Assembly (NCBI GenBank): GCA_947493005.1
Contig: CANLOY010000006.1
Coordinates: 62,001-126,000 of the forward strand
From: an uncultured Roseivirga sp.
Lineage (GTDB): Bacteria; Bacteroidota; Bacteroidia; Cytophagales; Cyclobacteriaceae
DNA length: 64,000 nt
Direction: 5' to 3'
The translations under genes were made by a program, and so were the position numbers. Below, piece by piece: positions 58,550 through 64,000 of this stretch (position 1 is its first letter; every line of letters starts with the position of its first letter). The notes under the pieces were generated by a model that saw only the letters and a program-made list of their open reading frames with translations, had not been told where the DNA came from and made no database searches.

Positions 58550-58557
<8 letters not shown>
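57322..58557 (+). CDS. xseA: Exodeoxyribonuclease VII large subunit
   Basis: 411 residues from the ATG at 57322; a second in-frame ATG is at 57331, and a TTG at 57289 would place the start inside the promoter. MTLFELNNLIKSRLES opens the OB-fold domain (to about 110). The catalytic region carries IAIISSKTAAGYEDF near 150, LFPALMQGNEAV near 182, LIRGGGAQADLDCFDTFELA near 212-232 and SGIGHEKDQTVVDFVTHTSL near 245. A long coiled coil follows. With XseB it forms the ssDNA-specific exonuclease VII. It overlaps xseB by 8 bp. Confidence 0.95.
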
Positions 58558-60799
<2,242 letters not shown>

Positions 60800-60800
<1 letters not shown>

Positions 60801-61315
60801 TGTCTGTTTTAGGAAAGAAAATACTTGGCCTACTCAACAACCCTTCAAAACGCAACAAAAAGGGCTCTCCTACTATTGTACCCTTTGAAGAGTCTAAAAA
60901 TCTAGGTATTCTATATACTTGGTCAGATAATAAGAAGGAAAGTGCTCTGACAGAATTTATCTCATCATTAGGAGAAGATAAAATGGTTGATGTACTTTGT
61001 TTTAACCCAACCAAAACTCCCGTATCCAGCGCATATCCAATTATAGATATTTCCTCCCTTTCTAACCTGGGGAAGTTAAATTCTGATATTGCTCAAAAGT
61101 TTATTGAAACATCTTTCGATTACATTTTTCATTTTGACTTTGAAATGAATGAAGTGGTCAAGAGCATTTTAGTTCAAACTAAAGCTAAGTGTCGTGTAGG
61201 ACTCCATTCCAATGAAGGGGCTAGGTATTATGAGTTGATGATTGGTATAAATAAAAGTGCAGGGATTAGTAATTTTGCCGAACAAATGGCAAAGTACGTT
61301 AAGGCAATCAGATAA
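60800..61315 (+). CDS. Conserved protein of unknown function (DUF6913-like)
   Basis: 171 residues, no signal or membrane segment. LGILYTWSDNKKESALTEF near 34 and DYIFHFDFEMNEVVKSIL near 110, with KCRVGLHSNEGARYYELMI near 132, are the recognisable parts. I associate it with DUF6913, a small family of Bacteroidota typically encoded beside dapA, but cannot verify this here. It overlaps ligA and dapA by one base each. No function is known to me. Confidence 0.75.
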
Positions 61316-62184
61316 TGGAAGATTTAAAGGGTACCGGAGTGGCCTTAGTGACCCCACTCCAAGAAGATGGTTCTGTAGATTTCAATGGGCTGAAAAGACT
61401 TTTAGAGTTTACTGCTGAGGGTGTTGATTACTTTGTGGTGCTTGGTACCACTGGTGAGTCTGCTACTATGAGTGCTCAGGAAAAATCTAAGATTCTCAGA
61501 TTTGTAATTAACAACAACTCCAAAAATCTTCCTGTAGTTTATGGTATCGGAGGTAACAATACATTTCAAGTAGCCAAAGAGATTGAAGAAGCTGACTTAA
61601 CTGGTGTTAAGGCAATCCTTTCTGTCAGTCCCTATTACAATAAACCTAGTCAGGAAGGCATCAAAGCTCATTATGAATACCTGGCAGACAAATCTCCTGT
61701 TCCAATCATTCTTTATAATGTACCGGGAAGAACTATGTCTAACATCTCAGCAGAAACGACCATAGCCCTGTCCAAACACGAGAACATTATTGGAATCAAA
61801 GAAGCATCCGGAGACCTAGGTCAATGTCAGGAAATTATTCAAGGCATGAATGATGACTTTTTCCTTACATCAGGTGATGACTTAATCACTTCTGAACTGG
61901 TAAAAATGGGTGGCATAGGAGTAATTTCTGTTTTAGCCAATGGTTTCCCGATTGAATTCAGCAAAGTTGCTAGTTTGGCTCTTGAAGGGAACTTTAGTGA
62001 TGCTAAAGAAAAATCGAACTCTTTTGAAGTCATTAACCCACTAATGTATCAGGAAAGCAACCCCGTAGGCATCAAAGAAGTGTTGCGTCAAAGGGGAGTT
62101 TGTGGAGCTCAGGTACGTCTACCACTACTACCTCCATCTGATGAGTTAAGTGCAGAAATCACTTCGGCTCTTAAGGAACTATAG
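61315..62184 (+). CDS. dapA: 4-hydroxy-tetrahydrodipicolinate synthase
   Basis: 289 residues. GVALVTPLQEDGSVDFNGL near 7, LGTTGESATMSAQEKSKIL near 42-60 (Thr and Glu of the active site), VSPYYNKPSQEG near 103, ILYNVPGRTMSNIS near 131 (catalytic Tyr) and IIGIKEASGDLGQC near 157, where Lys is the Schiff-base residue. It condenses pyruvate with aspartate semialdehyde in lysine and diaminopimelate synthesis. The gene closes the xseA-dapA run and is followed by a bidirectional terminator. Confidence 0.96.
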   Translation: MEDLKGTGVALVTPLQEDGSVDFNGLKRLLEFTAEGVDYFVVLGTTGESATMSAQEKSKILRFVINNNSKNLPVVYGIGGNNTFQVAKEIEEADLTGVKAILSVSPYYNKPSQEGIKAHYEYLADKSPVPIILYNVPGRTMSNISAETTIALSKHENIIGIKEASGDLGQCQEIIQGMNDDFFLTSGDDLITSELVKMGGIGVISVLANGFPIEFSKVASLALEGNFSDAKEKSNSFEVINPLMYQESNPVGIKEVLRQRGVCGAQVRLPLLPPSDELSAEITSALKEL

Positions 62185-62209
62185 CTCAAGACGAGCATAT
62201 TGAGACAAA

Positions 62210-62238
62210 AAAAGGCCAATCTTATGATTGGCCTAATT
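62210..62238. terminator. Bidirectional terminator between dapA and the Hc1-like gene
   Basis: Perfect stem AGGCCAATC (62213-62221) and GATTGGCCT (62226-62234), loop TTAT, with AAAAAAA on the left (T-run for the minus strand) and AATTTATT on the right. Confidence 0.85.
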
Positions 62239-62255
62239 TATTGAATTTTAAATTC

Positions 62256-62429
62256 TTAGCTGTTTTTGATGTTCTGAACATCAACTCTAATGTCTTGAGC
62301 TAAATTCTTAAGTTCTTGCATTCCTTTTCTCACTCTAGTTCCAGCAGCTTGGTTGCCTTTGTCATAGAACTTCTCGAAATCTCCTTCTAAAGAATCTACT
62401 AAGTTTTTCACTTCGCTAAATTTACTCAT
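62256..62429 (-). CDS. Histone H1-like (Hc1-type) small DNA-associated protein
   Basis: 57 residues, read directly from the minus strand because it is very short: it begins MSKFSEVKNLVDSLEGD and continues EKFYDKGNQAAGTRVRKGMQ, ending VQNIKNS. This AAGTRVRKxMQxLKxLAQ pattern is that of the short Bacteroidota 'histone H1-like' proteins related to the Chlamydia Hc1 N-terminal part. The function is presumed to be nucleoid association; it lacks the long Lys-rich tail of Hc1. The gene has its own promoter-like element at 62474-62504 and a terminator. Confidence 0.88.
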   Translation of the reverse strand: MSKFSEVKNLVDSLEGDFEKFYDKGNQAAGTRVRKGMQELKNLAQDIRVDVQNIKNS

Positions 62430-62473
62430 ATTTATCGTGTTTTAAGGTTGTTGATAATAATGTCTAACTCGAA

Positions 62474-62504
62474 GCAATATAAAGCAAAATGTTCTATTGT
62501 CAAC
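62474..62504 (-). promoter_or_regulatory. Promoter of the Hc1-like gene
   Basis: Minus strand: GTTG (62504-62501), 19-bp spacer, TATATTGC (62481-62474), 6 of 8 to TAnnTTTG. It gives a leader of about 40 bases before the ATG at 62429. Confidence 0.4.
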
Positions 62505-62527
62505 AGTGAAGGCACTTTTTTTTGATT

Positions 62528-63778
62528 TTACTCATCAAAAGCCAGTGCTAATTCACCTTTTTTGTATTCTTCGCTTGTCAACTTCCCTTTTATAGCCTCA
62601 AATGCTGCAATAGTTTCTTCGACATCTGCAATAGAGTGCGCTGCAGTAGGAATCAACCTTAAAATGATAGTTCCCTTCGGTACAACCGGATAAATTACAA
62701 CAGAACAGAAAATATTGAAGTTCTCCCTTAAATCTTTACTAAGTGCCGCAGCCTCTCCTACCGTACCGTTTAATATTACAGGCGTTACTGGAGACTGTGT
62801 GGTCCCAATATTGAAACCTTTCTCCTTTAATCCATTCTGCAAAGCATTTACAATGGTCCACAGTTTATTCTTATGCTCTGGGTTGTCTCTTAGCATCTGA
62901 AGTCGCTTCAATCCGCCAATCACAAATGGCATAGGAAGAGACTTGGCAAAAATCTGAGATCTCAGGTTATACTTTAAGAACTTGATAATCTCTTTGTCAC
63001 CAGCTACAAAGGCTCCAATAGCAGCCATTGACTTAGCAAATGTAGAGAAGTAAATATCGATATCGTCTTGACAATCTAGTTCTTCTCCTGCTCCAGCACC
63101 TGTAGCGCCAACAGTACCAAACCCATGAGCGTCATCCACAAATAATCTGAACTCAAACTTTTCTTTAAGCGCAGCAATCTCTTTGAGTTTACCGAGGTTT
63201 CCAGACATTCCGAAAACTCCTTCAGTAATCACAAGAATCCCCCCACCTGTTTCTTCTGTCAGTTTAGTAGCTCTCTCAAGCTGCTTTTCAAGGTTTTCAA
63301 TGTCGTTATGAGGAAAGACAAAACGTTTTCCCATATGCAGTCTAACACCATCAATAATACAAGCATGCGATTCTGCATCATAAACAATCACATCCTTACG
63401 ATCAACAACTGCATCTATAATAGAAAGCACTCCCTGATATCCGTAATTCAACAATAAACCAGCGTCTTTGCTTACAAAATCTGCTAGTTCCTGTTCTAAT
63501 TGCTCATGGTACTTAGTATTTCCTGACATCATTCTGGCTCCCATTGGGTATGCCATACCCCACTCTGCAGCTGCTTCCGCATCTACCTTTCTAACTTCCG
63601 GGTGATTCCCAAGTCCTAAATAGTTATTCAGACTCCATGTCAACACTTCATTTCCCATGAACTTCATTCTAGGTGCAATCTCACCTTCCAGCTTAGGGAA
63701 CATAAAATATCCTTCAGACACATCCGAGTGTTTTCCCAGTGGGCCTTGATTAGTCAGTAGCTTTTCAAATAAATCCAA
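62528..63778 (-). CDS. Alpha-oxoamine synthase, serine palmitoyltransferase-like
   Basis: 416 residues from the TTG at 63778 (MDLFEKLLTNQGPLGKHSD), where homologues begin; the open frame to 63871 would run through the promoter at 63829-63860. Conserved features are WSLNNYLGLGNHPEVRK near 50, GARMMSGNTKYHEQLE near 80, YDAESHACIIDGVRLHMG near 130, FVDDAHGFGTVGATG near 212 and the PLP Lys in STFAKSMAAIGAF near 247. The family condenses an amino acid with an acyl-CoA. Enzymes of this length in Bacteroidota are serine palmitoyltransferases starting sphingolipid synthesis. The close relatives KBL and BioF are less likely by the N-terminus. Confidence 0.85.
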   Translation of the reverse strand: MDLFEKLLTNQGPLGKHSDVSEGYFMFPKLEGEIAPRMKFMGNEVLTWSLNNYLGLGNHPEVRKVDAEAAAEWGMAYPMGARMMSGNTKYHEQLEQELADFVSKDAGLLLNYGYQGVLSIIDAVVDRKDVIVYDAESHACIIDGVRLHMGKRFVFPHNDIENLEKQLERATKLTEETGGGILVITEGVFGMSGNLGKLKEIAALKEKFEFRLFVDDAHGFGTVGATGAGAGEELDCQDDIDIYFSTFAKSMAAIGAFVAGDKEIIKFLKYNLRSQIFAKSLPMPFVIGGLKRLQMLRDNPEHKNKLWTIVNALQNGLKEKGFNIGTTQSPVTPVILNGTVGEAAALSKDLRENFNIFCSVVIYPVVPKGTIILRLIPTAAHSIADVEETIAAFEAIKGKLTSEEYKKGELALAFDE

Positions 63779-63828
63779 CGTCTTCTGTCTTTTTAATTTA
63801 ATTGATCTAGACTCGCTAAAACAAGATG

Positions 63829-63860
63829 CAAAGGTAACACTATAAAGACCATTTATCAAA
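63829..63860 (-). promoter_or_regulatory. Strong Bacteroidota-type promoter of the SPT-like gene
   Basis: Minus strand: TTTG (63860-63857), 20-bp spacer, TACCTTTG (63836-63829), both exact matches to the Bacteroidota consensus. It is the best promoter match in the window. Confidence 0.8.
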
Positions 63861-63940
63861 AATAAGAGCACATATAACAGATTGATTGGTTCTCATTTTG
63901 ATTATTATTAATTAGCATTGCGAGCTTAATACTAATGAAT

Positions 63941-64000
63941 ATGTCATCTAAGAAGATTCAAAAAATCTTGATTGCCAACCGAGGAGAAATAGCCATTCGT
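63941..64000 (+). CDS. Biotin carboxylase (AccC/PccA-type), 5' end only
   Basis: Only the first 20 codons are inside the window. The stretch KILIANRGEIAIR is the conserved N-terminal beta-strand and phosphate loop of biotin carboxylases (acetyl-, propionyl- or pyruvate carboxylase). It starts at the ATG 63941 or at 63935, two codons earlier. Which carboxylase it is cannot be told from this fragment. Confidence 0.85.
   Translation, partial: MSSKKIQKILIANRGEIAIR

Overview
The window looks like chromosome of a low-GC member of the Bacteroidota, probably a marine Cytophagales-type bacterium (order-level guess only). The signs are promoters of the TTTG-N19/21-TAnnTTTG type, almost no Shine-Dalgarno sequences, several TTG starts, a very short Hc1-type histone-like gene, an alpha-oxoamine synthase of the serine palmitoyltransferase type, and a serB-serA fusion.

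Region 1 (1-40,430, all minus strand, read right to left) is one long surface-polysaccharide cluster. Its genes overlap or lie within tens of bases of each other. It begins with a recognisable promoter in front of kdsC, followed by kdsA (Kdo), wza and wzc (export and BY-kinase), then pseudaminic acid genes (pseB, pseC, a two-domain GNAT, pseI, pseF). Interleaved are an MDR/Gfo oxidoreductase pair, a Gfo/DegT/GNAT set and an amidotransferase module (two PseA/WbpG-type proteins plus HisH- and HisF-like subunits). The expected product is a CMP-activated nonulosonic acid of the pseudaminic class, probably carrying an acetamidino group. Next come an MsbA/PglK-type ABC exporter, a GT42/DUF115-like protein, GT4 transferases, a formyltransferase-like/beta-propeller fusion, a PhyH dioxygenase, two consecutive MBOAT + SGNH acylation pairs, a second CMP-transferase cassette of unknown product (cytidylyltransferase, methyltransferase, D-2-hydroxyacid dehydrogenase, SDR epimerase, HAD phosphatase), further glycosyltransferases and a Wzy/O-antigen-ligase-like protein. 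The cluster runs off the left edge. No pseG, no Wzx and no kdsB were found in the window.

Region 2 (40,735-53,490, plus strand) holds a penicillin-acylase-type Ntn hydrolase, a small membrane protein, a SerB-SerA fusion, a lipoprotein amidohydrolase, a kinase-aminotransferase fusion, an MFS transporter overlapping a SerC-like class V aminotransferase, and a tandem UspA protein. Two related REP-like palindromes and one structured, possibly RNA-coding, spacer sit between these genes.

Region 3 (53,518-55,430, minus) carries a haem-binding CxxCH protein, a LolA-like lipid-binding protein and a MarR regulator. Region 4 (55,590-62,184, plus) holds an ECF sigma factor with a probable anti-sigma protein and a small exported protein, then xseA-xseB-ligA-DUF6913-like-dapA. 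At the right edge are the Hc1-like gene and the SPT-like gene (minus), and the first codons of a biotin carboxylase (plus).
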